Shown: positions 10,941 through 20,398 of the stretch, one piece after another
Layout of the letters: every line of letters starts with the position of its first letter
Position numbering within the stretch: the first letter of the stretch is position 1
DNA from: Sorangium cellulosum So0157-2
GTDB taxonomy: Bacteria; Myxococcota_A; Polyangia; Polyangiales; Polyangiaceae
NCBI RefSeq assembly: GCF_000418325.1
Contig: NC_021658.1
Location: 248,001 to 312,000, forward strand
Direction: 5' to 3'
Length of the DNA stretch: 64,000 nucleotides
The notes under the pieces: generated by a model
The model's database searches: none
Told to the model about the DNA's origin: nothing
What the model saw: the letters and a program-made list of their open reading frames with translations, nothing else
Translations under genes and position numbers: made by a program

Positions 10941-11610
10941 GTCGAGCTCCTGTCTGTGTCCGTGAGTTGCCGCCACCGCAGACATCAGCGCGTCTCGCGG
11001 ATTGCAAGCGCATGAATCGACTCGCCTCATCGGGCATGTGGCATCGTCGGATGCATTGACCGATGAGGGGCGCTTCCGCGAGGCTGTGACTCAGCGGTGC
11101 CGAGGTCGGGTCCTCGCCGGGCCTCGATGCCCGCGGCGATGACCCTGAGACGCCGCATTGCAGAGCTCGTGCCACGCGCGCGAGCAAGGAAAGCCGCGGC
11201 GAAGGCGGCGTTTGCGGCGCTCGAGACGGCCCCCGACCGCTCGGGGGCCTGTGCGCGCCGGCAGCGATTTGCCGGCGGCAAGCAAGGACTTGCCAGGTTG
11301 CCGGCGAGAGCACGCTGGCCACCGACGGGTCCAGGACAGGCCGCGAAGCAGGCCTGCTGGAGGCACCCCCGGGGCGGATGCGCCCCTGATCGATCGAGCC
11401 CTCGGCCAATCAGGCACCTCCCGCGTTTTTCCCGTGCAGACCTCCGGGGCGGCTCGCCCTGCGCGCGGGCCCTGGCCCTGGCGGCGCGGGCCCTGGCACA
11501 ACGCGGCGCACGGGACGCTGTGCCAAGCGTAGAAGTGTCCGATATCCATGGTTTTCTTCGCCCTACCAGGCGCCCGCCGGCGTGGCATACGGCATGCTGG
11601 CGGAGCGGGG
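10941..11610. other. Divergent intergenic region with two hairpins
   Basis: About 670 bp between the divergent propeller and lipoprotein genes. No coding potential is convincing. It has a perfect 9-bp stem with 4-nt loop at 11228-11249 (arms GGCCCCCGA and TCGGGGGCC) and a second 7-bp stem around 11258-11277 (GCCGGCA/TGCCGGC). These could belong to a small RNA or a transcription attenuator, but no promoter or terminator tract decides this. Confidence 0.5.
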
Positions 11611-14600
11611 ATGACGGCGAGCTCATCCCGCGATCGCCGCCCGCGTCGCGCGCTTCGTGCGCGCGCGGGGGCGGGCCTGTTGTCGTTGGCCACCTTCGTC
11701 GGTTGTTCGGGCGAGACGCCCGCGCCGCCGCCGGAGCAGACGTCGACGAGGTGCGACTTCGTGCTTCCGGCGGGCGGCGCGCCCGCGCCGAGCGGCGATC
11801 TGCGCATCAACGAGGTGATGACCGGCAACGACGGCGCGTGGGTCGATGAGATCGGAGAGACCGACGATTTCATCGAGCTCGTGAACATCGGCGATCGCGC
11901 GCTCGATCTCGGGGAGTACGCCCTCGGGGAGAAGCTCGGCGAGGCGACGCGGCTGCCGCAGCAGACGCTCGGGCCGGGCGAGACGGCGCTCTTCTGGGCC
12001 GACGACGCGCCCGAGCAAGGCCCGCGGCACCTGCCGTTCAAGCTCTCGAGCTCGGGCGCGCGCGTGCTGCTCTGGGCGCCGTCGTGCGCGCTGGCCGACG
12101 CGATGGACGTGCCGGAGCTGCCGCGCTCCGAGAGCTACGCGCGCTTGCCCGACGGGACGGGCGAGCCGTCGATCTGCCGCTACGCCACGCCCGAGCGCGA
12201 GAACGGCGAGAGCTGCGATCCGCCGGAGCCGCCGAGCCTCGGCGACAACGTCAATTTCGCGCCTTACCCGTGGCCCGAGCCGTTCCCGGCCATCGCCGGG
12301 CCGCTCGTCATCTCGGAGCTCTCGCTGCGGCCCGCGGGGTTCGTCGAGGTGCTGAACGCGAGCGACGAGGCCGTGGCGCTCGACGGCTTCGCGCTGCGCC
12401 TGTCGACGCTCGCGCCGGGGCAGGCGCTGCCCGGCGACGGCGCGGGCGTGCCGCTCGCGTGGCCGGCGCCGTCGGCCGCGCTCGCGCCCGGGGAGCGCGT
12501 GAGCGTCCCGGTGAGCGCGGCCGACACCGCCGAGATCGAGGCCTCGCCGGACTTCGAGGGCGTGGTGACGCTGTGGCAGGCCGGCCGGCCGGAGCCGAGC
12601 GATCGGATCGACTTCATGGCGTGGCCCGAGGGCGCGTCGCTGGCCCGCGTGCCCGACGCCACCGGGGCGCCGCGCTTCTGCGAGGCGGCGAGCCCCGGCG
12701 CGACGAACGAGGGCTGCGCCGAGCTGCCCGGCCGCCCGCTCGCGAGCGGGCGCGCGCGCCGGCTGGAGACCGCCGGCGATTTCGCCGCGCTGGCCAGAGG
12801 CGGCACCGAGGTTAGCGAGGCCGGCGTCAAGTTCGTCGTCGACATGGCCGCGGACGACACCGTGCACCTCCTGAGCACGGAGACGTGGGCGCTCCACTAC
12901 ACCTTCATCCGGGAGCAGATCCAGCGGGAGCCGCACCTCGATCGCTGCGATCCCGAGCAAGCCGCGGAGTTCAACACCGGCTGGGGGCTGTTCAGCCAAT
13001 CCGAGTACTTCCGCGTCGAGGGGCGTCGCTTCCTCCTCGGCACGCTGGTTCAGCACACCAACGGCGCCAAGACCGTCGAGTTCGCCCCCGGCGACAAGAT
13101 CGTCGGCGCGCAGATGCGGCGCGCGTTCTTCGCGGCGATGAAGGCGGTGCCCGACCCGGAGGCGTGGTCGATCCGCCCCACCGAGGCGCGCCAGATCGCC
13201 GAGGCGCGCGCGATCGAGGGGACGGCGCCGCTGGTCGGGCCGAACGCGCCGTACCGGGGGCTGACCTATCAGCCGCTCAACCCGGCCGAGGGGTTCGGCA
13301 CGCTGACGTTCGTCCCGGGGCGCGAGCTGGAGACGGCGGAGCTCGGCCCGAACGTGATCGTGGTGACGGACGACGTGCCGAACGAGACGGCGTTCATGGG
13401 CGGCCTCATCACCGAGGCGTTCCAGACGCCGCTCTCGCACGTGAACGTGCTGGCGCGCGGCCGGGGGACGCCGAACATGGCCCTGCGCGGCGCGCGGGAG
13501 GACGAGCGCCTGAAGGGCCTGTTCGGCAAGCTGGTGCGGCTCGAGGTGCGCGCGACGGACTTCGACCTCCGCGAGGCGACCGCGCAGGAGGCCGACGCCT
13601 ACTGGGAGGCGCGCAAGCCGAAGGGCGAGCGGCTCTCGCCGGCGCTCGACGTGTCCGTGCGCGGCGTCGTGCCGCTCGACGCCGCGACTTACGCGATGAG
13701 CGACAGCATCGGGGCCAAGGCGGCGGGCATGGCCGAGCTGTACCGCGTGAGCGGCGTGGGGGCGTATTGCCCGCCCGACCTGATTCCGCTGTACGTGCCG
13801 CCCGCGGCGTTCGCGATCCCGTTCTCGCATTACATGGATCATTTCCAGGCGAGCGGCGCGGCGGAGCTCCTGGCCGAGCTCGAGCAGGACCCCGAGTTCC
13901 GCGCGGACCCGCGCGCGCACGCCGAAGGGCTGGCCGAGGTGCGCGCGCGGATGCTGGAGCACCCGGTGGATCCCGCGCTCTTGAGCGAGGTCGAGGCCGC
14001 GATCAATCGCCGCTTCGGCGGCGACCGCGTGCGGCTGCGCAGCAGCAGCAACACCGAGGATCTGGCGACCTTCAACGGCGCGGGGCTGCACACGTCGACG
14101 AGCGGCGACCTGGACGCGGAGTCGAGCTCCATCGAGGACGCGCTGCGGACGGTGTGGTCGAGCCTCTGGAACACGCGCGCCTACGACGAGCGCGAGTTCG
14201 GGCACGTCGAGCAGGCGCGCGCGGCCATGGCCGTGCTGGTGCACCAGGCCTGGCAATCGGAGCGCGCGCAGGGCGTGGCCATCAGCCGCAACGCGCTCGA
14301 CGCCACCCGCGACAGCCAGTATTACATCAACGCGCAGATCGGGGAGGCGTCGGTCACCAACCCGGCGCCCGGCGTGACCAGCGACGAGATCGTGTACACG
14401 CCGCCGCCGCGCACGGTCAAGGCGGAGTACCACGCTCGCTCGAGCCTGACGCGCGGTCGCGACGTGCTGTCGTTCCCGGAGGTCCAGCGGCTCGGCTGCG
14501 TGCTCGGGTCGATCCACGACCATTACCGGCCGCTGGTCGACCCGGAGGGGGAGAACCGGCTCTACGCGATGCAGATCGAGTGGAAGCTGATCGGCCCGGA

Positions 14601-14679
14601 GCGGCGGCTGCTGGTCAAGCAGGCGCGGCCCTACAGCTTCGGCGCGCTCGAGGCGCCGGGCGACTGCCGCGAGTACTGA
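11611..14679 (+). CDS. Exported lipoprotein with lamin-tail domains and a dikinase-like His/ATP-grasp pair
   Basis: About 1022 residues. The start at 11611 (GGAGCGGGG upstream) gives a basic leader, a hydrophobic stretch and a lipobox ending FVGC, so the product should be a lipoprotein outside the cytoplasm. Two lamin-tail-like domains follow (DLRINEVMTGNDGAWVDEIG and PLVISELSLRPAGFVEVLNA). About residue 610 a swivelling His-domain motif, TPLSHVNVLARGRGTPNMAL, resembles the phospho-His domain of PEP synthase and glucan water dikinase. The last 250 residues match the PPDK N-terminal ATP-grasp: VRLRSSSNTEDLATFNGAG, SSLWNTRAYDEREFGHVEQA, then MQIEWKLIG. His-domain before ATP-grasp is the order seen in glucan water dikinase. 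No PEP-binding barrel is present. An ATP-dependent enzyme outside the cell membrane is odd; a binding or degenerate role is possible. Confidence 0.8.
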   Translation: MTASSSRDRRPRRALRARAGAGLLSLATFVGCSGETPAPPPEQTSTRCDFVLPAGGAPAPSGDLRINEVMTGNDGAWVDEIGETDDFIELVNIGDRALDLGEYALGEKLGEATRLPQQTLGPGETALFWADDAPEQGPRHLPFKLSSSGARVLLWAPSCALADAMDVPELPRSESYARLPDGTGEPSICRYATPERENGESCDPPEPPSLGDNVNFAPYPWPEPFPAIAGPLVISELSLRPAGFVEVLNASDEAVALDGFALRLSTLAPGQALPGDGAGVPLAWPAPSAALAPGERVSVPVSAADTAEIEASPDFEGVVTLWQAGRPEPSDRIDFMAWPEGASLARVPDATGAPRFCEAASPGATNEGCAELPGRPLASGRARRLETAGDFAALARGGTEVSEAGVKFVVDMAADDTVHLLSTETWALHYTFIREQIQREPHLDRCDPEQAAEFNTGWGLFSQSEYFRVEGRRFLLGTLVQHTNGAKTVEFAPGDKIVGAQMRRAFFAAMKAVPDPEAWSIRPTEARQIAEARAIEGTAPLVGPNAPYRGLTYQPLNPAEGFGTLTFVPGRELETAELGPNVIVVTDDVPNETAFMGGLITEAFQTPLSHVNVLARGRGTPNMALRGAREDERLKGLFGKLVRLEVRATDFDLREATAQEADAYWEARKPKGERLSPALDVSVRGVVPLDAATYAMSDSIGAKAAGMAELYRVSGVGAYCPPDLIPLYVPPAAFAIPFSHYMDHFQASGAAELLAELEQDPEFRADPRAHAEGLAEVRARMLEHPVDPALLSEVEAAINRRFGGDRVRLRSSSNTEDLATFNGAGLHTSTSGDLDAESSSIEDALRTVWSSLWNTRAYDEREFGHVEQARAAMAVLVHQAWQSERAQGVAISRNALDATRDSQYYINAQIGEASVTNPAPGVTSDEIVYTPPPRTVKAEYHARSSLTRGRDVLSFPEVQRLGCVLGSIHDHYRPLVDPEGENRLYAMQIEWKLIGPERRLLVKQARPYSFGALEAPGDCREY

Positions 14680-15398
14680 TCCCGCGCCGCCCGAGCTCGC
14701 CCCGCGTCGGGGCGGGAGATCTCGTCGAGCCGCCCGGCGCCCGCGCGCGGCTCGTGCGAGACGCCTGCGCCGGCGGACATCCCTCCTTCCGGAGAGCGCA
14801 TGGCCGCCGGACGTGACCGGACGTGATCCACCCGCCATCGCGCACGAGCTGACGCACGGCCACGATGTCATGGCCTCCGCTGCGGCGAGGCGCGTCGAAC
14901 CATCGCGAGCGTGCCTGTCCGGGTTCGTCCGGAGGGCGGCGTCTCGAACCCGAGATGCAACAAGAGCTCCACCAGGTCCTCCACGTGGAGGCGAGCTCGG
15001 CAGCTCCCGTCGTCCTGGAGCCCGGGGGAGAAATGTGAAGAAATGCAAACCGATCGAGAGCCGTCGATTGCGACGATGTGGTGTCCAGGGCAGATCGTTA
15101 CGCCCCCTCACCGCCGACGAAGCACCTTATGAGTCCTGCTATCCTCGCGAGACGACGATGGTATCTATCGACGGTCAATCTATGTGTTGATGAGGTCGTT
15201 GTCGCTATTCGGCCTGCGAGACCTCAAGCTGAGCCTGCCGCGTGATTGCTCGAAGATTCATGTCCTGCTCTGTCTTAACGAAAACTATAAATACTTCGTC
15301 TTGCACGTTGAGCGAGGCTCTTCTATGTTCGCCGCATCGCAGGCGCGACGCGCGCATTCCGCGCCCTGGACGACGGCCTGCGAACCAGGAGCTATGTC
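14680..15398. other. Long intergenic region, no supported gene
   Basis: 719 bp between two lipoprotein genes on the plus strand. The last 250 bp are noticeably richer in A and T than the surroundings, including a TATAAA at 15286-15291, which suits a promoter for the small lipoprotein. No -35 box at good spacing is clear. Short frames here show no recognisable protein. Confidence 0.5.
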
Positions 15399-15740
15399 AT
15401 GAAGATGCGACGAGCGTTCGCGGGCTTTGGCATCATTGCTGCTGTGGGCATCGCCGGGTGCGTGGGCTCCGAAGAGCCCGCGGAGCCGGAGATCGTCCGC
15501 CTGGACCCGAGCGAAGCCGCAGAGAACCCGCTCGGCAGCTGGAGCGGGCCCTCCTCTGGTCCTGCCATCGAAGCGCAGTCGACCGGCGAGACCTCGGATT
15601 CCGCCGCATACTGTTGGGTGTGGCTCGACTACTGCGTCGACCCGCGTACCGGGACGGGGACCTGTCACGATAACGGCGGCTGTAGCTGGGAGCAGTTCAT
15701 CGATGCATGCATTAGCCTGTACGAAGACATCTGCATCTGA
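15399..15740 (+). CDS. Small cysteine-rich lipoprotein
   Basis: 113 residues: a short basic start (MKMRRAFAG), a hydrophobic segment and a lipobox IAGC at residues 18-21, then an acidic spacer rich in Glu, Pro and Ser. The last 45 residues carry six cysteines (YCWVWLDYC, TCHDNGGC, DACISLYEDIC) that could form three disulfides outside the cytoplasm. The family is unknown to me. It is followed by a strong hairpin, which suggests a single-gene transcript. Many such short lipoproteins occur in Sorangium-type genomes. Confidence 0.75.
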   Translation: MKMRRAFAGFGIIAAVGIAGCVGSEEPAEPEIVRLDPSEAAENPLGSWSGPSSGPAIEAQSTGETSDSAAYCWVWLDYCVDPRTGTGTCHDNGGCSWEQFIDACISLYEDICI

Positions 15741-15786
15741 GCGTAGCGGGGAGTCCCGCAGCGCGTCTTGAGACCGCTTCCAGCTC

Positions 15787-15829
15787 GGGCTCGCGCGCCG
15801 GCTCCGCCGGCAAAGGCCGGCGCGAGCCC
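15787..15829. terminator. Strong hairpin after small lipoprotein gene
   Basis: The arms at 15787-15802 and 15816-15829 pair over 14 bases (GGGCTCGCGC with GCGCGAGCCC, and GGC continuing) with a 2-nt bulge and a 13-nt loop. It lies 46 bp after the stop at 15740 and before the GTG of the next gene. There is no T-tract. Confidence 0.5.
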
Positions 15830-15907
15830 GGCGCTGGCAGGCGTTCCCCTGGTCGATCGCGCCGGATGCCGTGCCGGCGCGCGCCCGCCCGGTGGTAAGG
15901 TGGGCGC

Positions 15908-18900
15908 GTGGTCCTGCGTCCGGCAGCCTGGGTGGGTCGCGACCGAGAGCTGAGCCTGCTCGACGACCTGCTCGGCGAGGCGCTCGCCGGCCGCGGATCG
16001 GGCGCCCTCGTGGCCGGCGAGCCCGGCATCGGCAAGACGCGCCTGCTCGAGGAGCTCGCCGAGCGCGCGCGGGCGCGCGGCTTCGCGGTCGCGTGGGGCC
16101 GAGGGTGGGAGCTCGGCCAGGCGCCGAGCTTCTGGCCCTGGCTCGAGATCCTGCGCGCGCTGCTCGGGCGGCCGCGGGCGCCCGCGGCGTTCGCCGGTCG
16201 GCTGCGCGGGCTCTTGCTCGAGCTCGCGCCCGGGGAGCCCGCGCGGGGCGCGGACGTGTTCCAGCTCTACGACGCGGTCGTCTGCCACCTCTCGGCGCAC
16301 GCGCGCGAGGAGCCGATCGCGCTCTTCTTCGACGATCTCCACGCCGTCGACCCCTCGTCGCTCGAGCTCATGGAGTTCGTCGCGCGGGGCCTGCGCTCCG
16401 AGCGCGTCGCGCTCTTCGGCAGCCGGCGCGACGTCGACGGCCGCCGGCCGGAGGTCGACGGCCGCCGGCCGGAGATCGAGCGGCGCCTCTCGCGGCTCGC
16501 GCGGCTCTGCGAGCACCTCGGGCTCGAGCGCCTGTCCGAGGGCGACGTGAGGCGCTGGATCCAGCAGACCACGGGCGACGACGACCCGGGCGCGGCGCGC
16601 CGGATCCACGCGGCCAGCGACGGCAACCCGCTCTTCGTGAGCGAGCTCCTGCGGCTGCCCGCGCCCGCCGCGCGGCGCTCCTCCGCGGACCTGCCGGGCA
16701 CGCTGCGCGCGCTCGTCGGCGAGCGCCTCGCCGCCCTCGAGGCGGGCCACCGCGAGGCGCTGCGCGCCGCGGCGCTGGTCGGGCGCGAGTTCGGGCTGCC
16801 CCTCGTGGCCGCCCTGCTCGAGCGGCCCGCCGCGGAGCTCGAGGTCGCGGCGCACGAGGCGTGCGCCCTCGGCGTGCTCGCGCCGGTGAGCCCGGGCCGT
16901 TACCGCTTCTCGCACGCCCTCGTGGCCGAGACGCTGGTGCAGGAGCTGCCCCCGGCGCCGCGAGCGCTCCTGCACCAGCGCGCCGCCGAGGCCCTGGAGG
17001 CCCGCCACGAGGGCGACCCGACCTCGCCCCTCCACGAGATCGCGCGCCACTGGCTCGAGGCGGGCGTCGCGTCGGCGCCGCGGGCCGCGCGCGCCGCCGA
17101 GCGCGCCGCGCGCCTCGCCATGGCGCGCCTCGCGTTCGCGGACGCCGCCGCGCTCTACGAGCGAGCGCTCGCGGCCGAGGCCCTCGCCTCGCCCGTCGAT
17201 CCGGCGCGGCAGGGCGAGCTGCTCGTCGCGCACGTCGAGGCGCTGGCGCGCGCTGAGCAGCGAGCGAGCGCCGAGGCCGCGTGCGAAAGGGCCGTCGCGC
17301 TCGCGCGGGCCCGCGGGGACGGCGCGCTCCTCGCGCGGGCCGCGCTCGCGCTCGGCGCGGAGAGCCGCGTCGGCAATGCCGATCGCGAGGTCGCGCGCCT
17401 GCTCGGCGAGGCGCTCTCGCTCTTGCCGCCGGGCGACAGCCCGCTCGCGGCCCGGGTCAGCGCGCGGCTCGCCAGCGCGCGCCAGCCCGAGCTCGATCCG
17501 GGAGGGCCGATGGACCTCGCCCGGAGCGCCATCGCCATGGCGCGGCGCTTCGACGATCCGGGGCTCTCGCTCTCGGTCATCCACGCCGCGCTCGGCGCCC
17601 TGATGGACTTCGCGCCGCCCGCGGAGCGCGCCGGCCTGAACGCCGAGGCGCTCGAGCTCGCGATCTCGCTCGGCGACGGCCCGCGCGCGCTGCTCGCGGC
17701 GCAGCGCCTCGCCTTCGATCGCGCCGAGCTGCTCGACGCGGGCGGCTTCGAGGGCGCGCTCGGCCGCTGCGAGGCGCTCGCGAGCGAGCTCGGCCAGCCG
17801 CGCTACGGCTGGGTGCCCGCCATGTTCCGGTCCATGCGCGCCGAGTGGCAGGGCGACCTCGAGCGCGCCCTGCACTGGGAGAACGAGGCGCGCCGCGTCC
17901 GCGATCAGGGCAACGCGGAAGGCGCGAGGCTCGTCCCCTCCCGGCCGCTCTCGCGGGCGCTCGGGCGCTACGACCCCGAGCGCCTCGAGCGCTTCCTGGG
18001 CGAGCTCTCGAGCCAGGCGCCCGACAGCGCCGCCGTGCTCCTGTTCACGGCGCTGCTCGCGAGCTGGCGGGGCCAGGAAGGGCCCGCGCGCGCGGCGCTC
18101 GACGCGCTGTGCGCGCGCGGCTACGCGGGCGTCCTGCGGCGTCCCGAGCCCCCGCGCGGCGGCCCCGGGCCGGACGATCCGACCGTCGCCGGGTACATCC
18201 ACATGCCGGAGCTGGCCGTCGAGATCGCGTGCGCGCTGGGGGACGCGCCCTGGGCGCAGGCGCTCTACGACGAGCTCGCCCCGTCCGCCGGCACGGCGTT
18301 CGTGCTGACCACGACCGCGTTCTCCCTGCACGGGCTGGTCGATCTCGCCCTGCTCAACCTGAGCGCCGCGCTGTCGCGCTGGGACGACGCCGAGCGGCAC
18401 GCCCGCGCGGCCCTCGCCGCCGCCGAGCGGCTGGGCGCGCGGCCCCTCGCGGCGCGCGTCCACCACGATCACGCCCGCGTCGCGATCGCGCGCCGGCGGA
18501 CGGCAGGGGCCGGCGAGCGCGACGCGCTCACGGCGGGCGCCCGGGAGCGGCTCGAGCGGGCCGCGGCCCTCGCGGGCGAGGTCGGCCTGAGCGCGCTCGA
18601 GGAGCGCTGCCGCCGGGCGCTCGCCGGGCTCGAGGGCGCGCCGCCCGCGCCGCCCGCGCCGCCCGCGCCGCCCGCCCCGGCCGACCCTGCGCCGGCGCCG
18701 GCCCGCCCTCGCCCCGGGCGCGCCGAGCCGCTGCGGCTCGTCCGGGAGGGCGAGTACTGGACCGTCAGCGCCGCGGGCGCCCTGTGCCGCGTGCAGGACA
18801 GCCGCGGCATGCGCATGCTGGCGCAGCTCGTGGACGAGCCCGGCCGAGAGTTCCACGTGCTCGAGCTCTCGGGCAGCCCCGCGGGCGTCGATCCCGGCGA

Positions 18901-19240
18901 CGCGGGCGAGATCCACGACCCGCGGGCCCGCGCCGAGTACCAGGCGCGGGTGCGCGAGCTGCGCGCCGAGGTCGAGGAGGCCGCGGCCTTCAACGACCTC
19001 GGCCGCCGCGAGCGGCTCGCCGCGGAGCTCGAGGCGGTGACCCGGGAGCTCTCGCGCGGCCTCGGCCTCGGCGGTCGCGCGCGGCGCGGCGCCTCGGCGG
19101 TCGAGCGCGCGCGCGTCAACGTCCGCCGCCGCCTGACGCTCGCGCTGCGCCGCATCCGCGCCGCGAGCCCCGCCATCGCCGACGAGCTCGAGGCGGCGCT
19201 GCGCACCGGCGTGCACTGCGTCTACACCCCCCCGACCTGA
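15908..19240 (+). CDS. Large AAA/STAND-like ATPase with TPR-like middle and C-terminal helical domain
   Basis: 1110 residues from a GTG at 15908 with GGTAAGG upstream. Walker A is GEPGIGKT at residues 37-44, Walker B is LFFDDLH near 140, and the HAASDGNPLFVSELL box follows; this is the AAA_16/LuxR-associated ATPase type. The middle 600 residues are Ala/Leu/Arg-rich helices in a TPR-like pattern. A Pro-Ala linker (about 18645-18710) leads to a C-terminal domain (VQDSRGMRMLAQLVDEPGRE to the end) that also ends some serine/threonine kinase-linked and LuxR-like ATPases. There is no LuxR helix-turn-helix and no kinase domain here. A likely role is nucleotide-driven signal integration or transcription control. 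A 21-nt in-frame duplication encodes VDGRRPE twice near 16436-16477. Confidence 0.85.
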   Translation: MVLRPAAWVGRDRELSLLDDLLGEALAGRGSGALVAGEPGIGKTRLLEELAERARARGFAVAWGRGWELGQAPSFWPWLEILRALLGRPRAPAAFAGRLRGLLLELAPGEPARGADVFQLYDAVVCHLSAHAREEPIALFFDDLHAVDPSSLELMEFVARGLRSERVALFGSRRDVDGRRPEVDGRRPEIERRLSRLARLCEHLGLERLSEGDVRRWIQQTTGDDDPGAARRIHAASDGNPLFVSELLRLPAPAARRSSADLPGTLRALVGERLAALEAGHREALRAAALVGREFGLPLVAALLERPAAELEVAAHEACALGVLAPVSPGRYRFSHALVAETLVQELPPAPRALLHQRAAEALEARHEGDPTSPLHEIARHWLEAGVASAPRAARAAERAARLAMARLAFADAAALYERALAAEALASPVDPARQGELLVAHVEALARAEQRASAEAACERAVALARARGDGALLARAALALGAESRVGNADREVARLLGEALSLLPPGDSPLAARVSARLASARQPELDPGGPMDLARSAIAMARRFDDPGLSLSVIHAALGALMDFAPPAERAGLNAEALELAISLGDGPRALLAAQRLAFDRAELLDAGGFEGALGRCEALASELGQPRYGWVPAMFRSMRAEWQGDLERALHWENEARRVRDQGNAEGARLVPSRPLSRALGRYDPERLERFLGELSSQAPDSAAVLLFTALLASWRGQEGPARAALDALCARGYAGVLRRPEPPRGGPGPDDPTVAGYIHMPELAVEIACALGDAPWAQALYDELAPSAGTAFVLTTTAFSLHGLVDLALLNLSAALSRWDDAERHARAALAAAERLGARPLAARVHHDHARVAIARRRTAGAGERDALTAGARERLERAAALAGEVGLSALEERCRRALAGLEGAPPAPPAPPAPPAPADPAPAPARPRPGRAEPLRLVREGEYWTVSAAGALCRVQDSRGMRMLAQLVDEPGREFHVLELSGSPAGVDPGDAGEIHDPRARAEYQARVRELRAEVEEAAAFNDLGRRERLAAELEAVTRELSRGLGLGGRARRGASAVERARVNVRRRLTLALRRIRAASPAIADELEAALRTGVHCVYTPPT

Positions 19241-19252
19241 GCGCCGCGCCGC

Positions 19253-20260
19253 TCAGCCGCTCGCACGGTCGAGCTCCGCGCAGAGCTCGGGCGAGAGCTC
19301 CAGGTTCACGGCGCGCAGGTTCTGCTCGAGCTGCTCGAGCGTCCGCGGCCCCACGAGCGGGACGACGCGGGGGGCGCGCTGGTGCATCAGCCACGCGAGC
19401 ACCAGCTGGTGCGGCAGCACCTCGAGCCGCCGCGCGATCGCCGCGACGGCCGCGAGGCGCGCGTCGCTGTCGCTGCCGACGTAGGGCTGCATGGCCCAGT
19501 GCCCCTGCCGCTTCGCGGCGCTGTCGTAGATCCCCTTCAGGATGGGCGAGTACGCGACCAGCGTCAGGTCCGGGTGCTCGCGCAGGTAGTCGAGCTGCTC
19601 GTCGTCCACGATCGACGTGTGCTCGAGGCCCTGGCGCCGGCGGAGGTAGCTGTGCTGCTGCTGCAGCGCCACCGGCGCGGGCCAGCCCTCGGCCGCGCAG
19701 CGCTGGCGGATGCGCTCGAGGCGCCAGGTGCGCACGTTCGACCAGCCGATGAACCGCGCCTTGCCCGCCTTCACCAGCCGGGCGAGCGCCTCGAGCGTCT
19801 CGTCGAGCGGGGTCACCCGATCGTCGACGTGCACGTAGTACAGGTCCACGTGGTCCGTCTGCAGCCGGCGCAGGCTCGCCTCCAGGGCGCGCTCGAGCGT
19901 CTCGCGGCCGGCGCCCTCGAAGTCGCGGCGCGCGCTCGTCCAGTCGACCTCGCCGCCGCGCCAGTGCGCGTCGGGGGTCCGCACCATCGCCGCGCCCTTG
20001 GTCGCGAGGAACACCTGCCCGCGGTTGCCGCGCTGCGCGAGCCAGCGCCCCAGCACCGCCTCGCTCTCGCCGCCGTGGCTGCCCTGTCGCAAGAACCAGC
20101 CGTAGCAATTGGCGGTGTCCAGGAAATTGCCGCCCCGCTCGACGTAGCGATCGAGCATCTGCCGCGACTCCTCCTCGCTCGTCAGCGTGCCCATCAGCAT
20201 GCAGCCCAGGCTCAGCTGGCTGACCTTCTGGCCCGTGTTTCCCAGCTCGACGACCTTCAT
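19253..20260 (-). CDS. Aldo/keto reductase
   Basis: 335 residues. The start at 20258-20260 (MKVVELGNTGQKVSQLSLG) has AGGAGAG upstream. The catalytic tetrad of the family is visible: Asp and Tyr in FLDTANCYGWF, Lys in VFLATKGA and His in DLYYVHVDD. The C-terminal NADPH-binding helix region reads PRVVPLVGPRTLEQLEQNL. It should reduce aldehydes or sugars using NADPH in the cytosol. It lies 138 bp after the sugar permease gene on the same strand, so it may be the last gene of the importer operon and act on the imported sugar. The aldose itself is not known. Confidence 0.92.
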   Translation of the reverse strand: MKVVELGNTGQKVSQLSLGCMLMGTLTSEEESRQMLDRYVERGGNFLDTANCYGWFLRQGSHGGESEAVLGRWLAQRGNRGQVFLATKGAAMVRTPDAHWRGGEVDWTSARRDFEGAGRETLERALEASLRRLQTDHVDLYYVHVDDRVTPLDETLEALARLVKAGKARFIGWSNVRTWRLERIRQRCAAEGWPAPVALQQQHSYLRRRQGLEHTSIVDDEQLDYLREHPDLTLVAYSPILKGIYDSAAKRQGHWAMQPYVGSDSDARLAAVAAIARRLEVLPHQLVLAWLMHQRAPRVVPLVGPRTLEQLEQNLRAVNLELSPELCAELDRASG

Positions 20261-20398
20261 CGTGCGCTCTCCTGGCTCGAGGTGCCGCATCGGGACCGCG
20301 CCCGGCGCATGCCGTCTCCCGGGCCGCCCGCCTCGAGCCGCGCGGGCGCCACCCGAGTGGCGTAACCCGGCGAGGAACGGACGTAACCCGACGGAGGA

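Noticed and set aside
11623..15111. 1162-codon open frame on the minus strand
   Set aside because: It is antisense to the lipoprotein gene, very rich in Arg, and has no domain; GC-rich codon bias leaves such frames open.
15184..15402. 72-codon frame upstream of the small lipoprotein gene
   Set aside because: No ribosome-binding site or domain, and it overlaps the likely promoter area and the lipoprotein start.
15665..19216. 1183-codon open frame on the minus strand
   Set aside because: Antisense shadow of the giant ATPase gene, low-complexity Arg/Ala/Glu composition.
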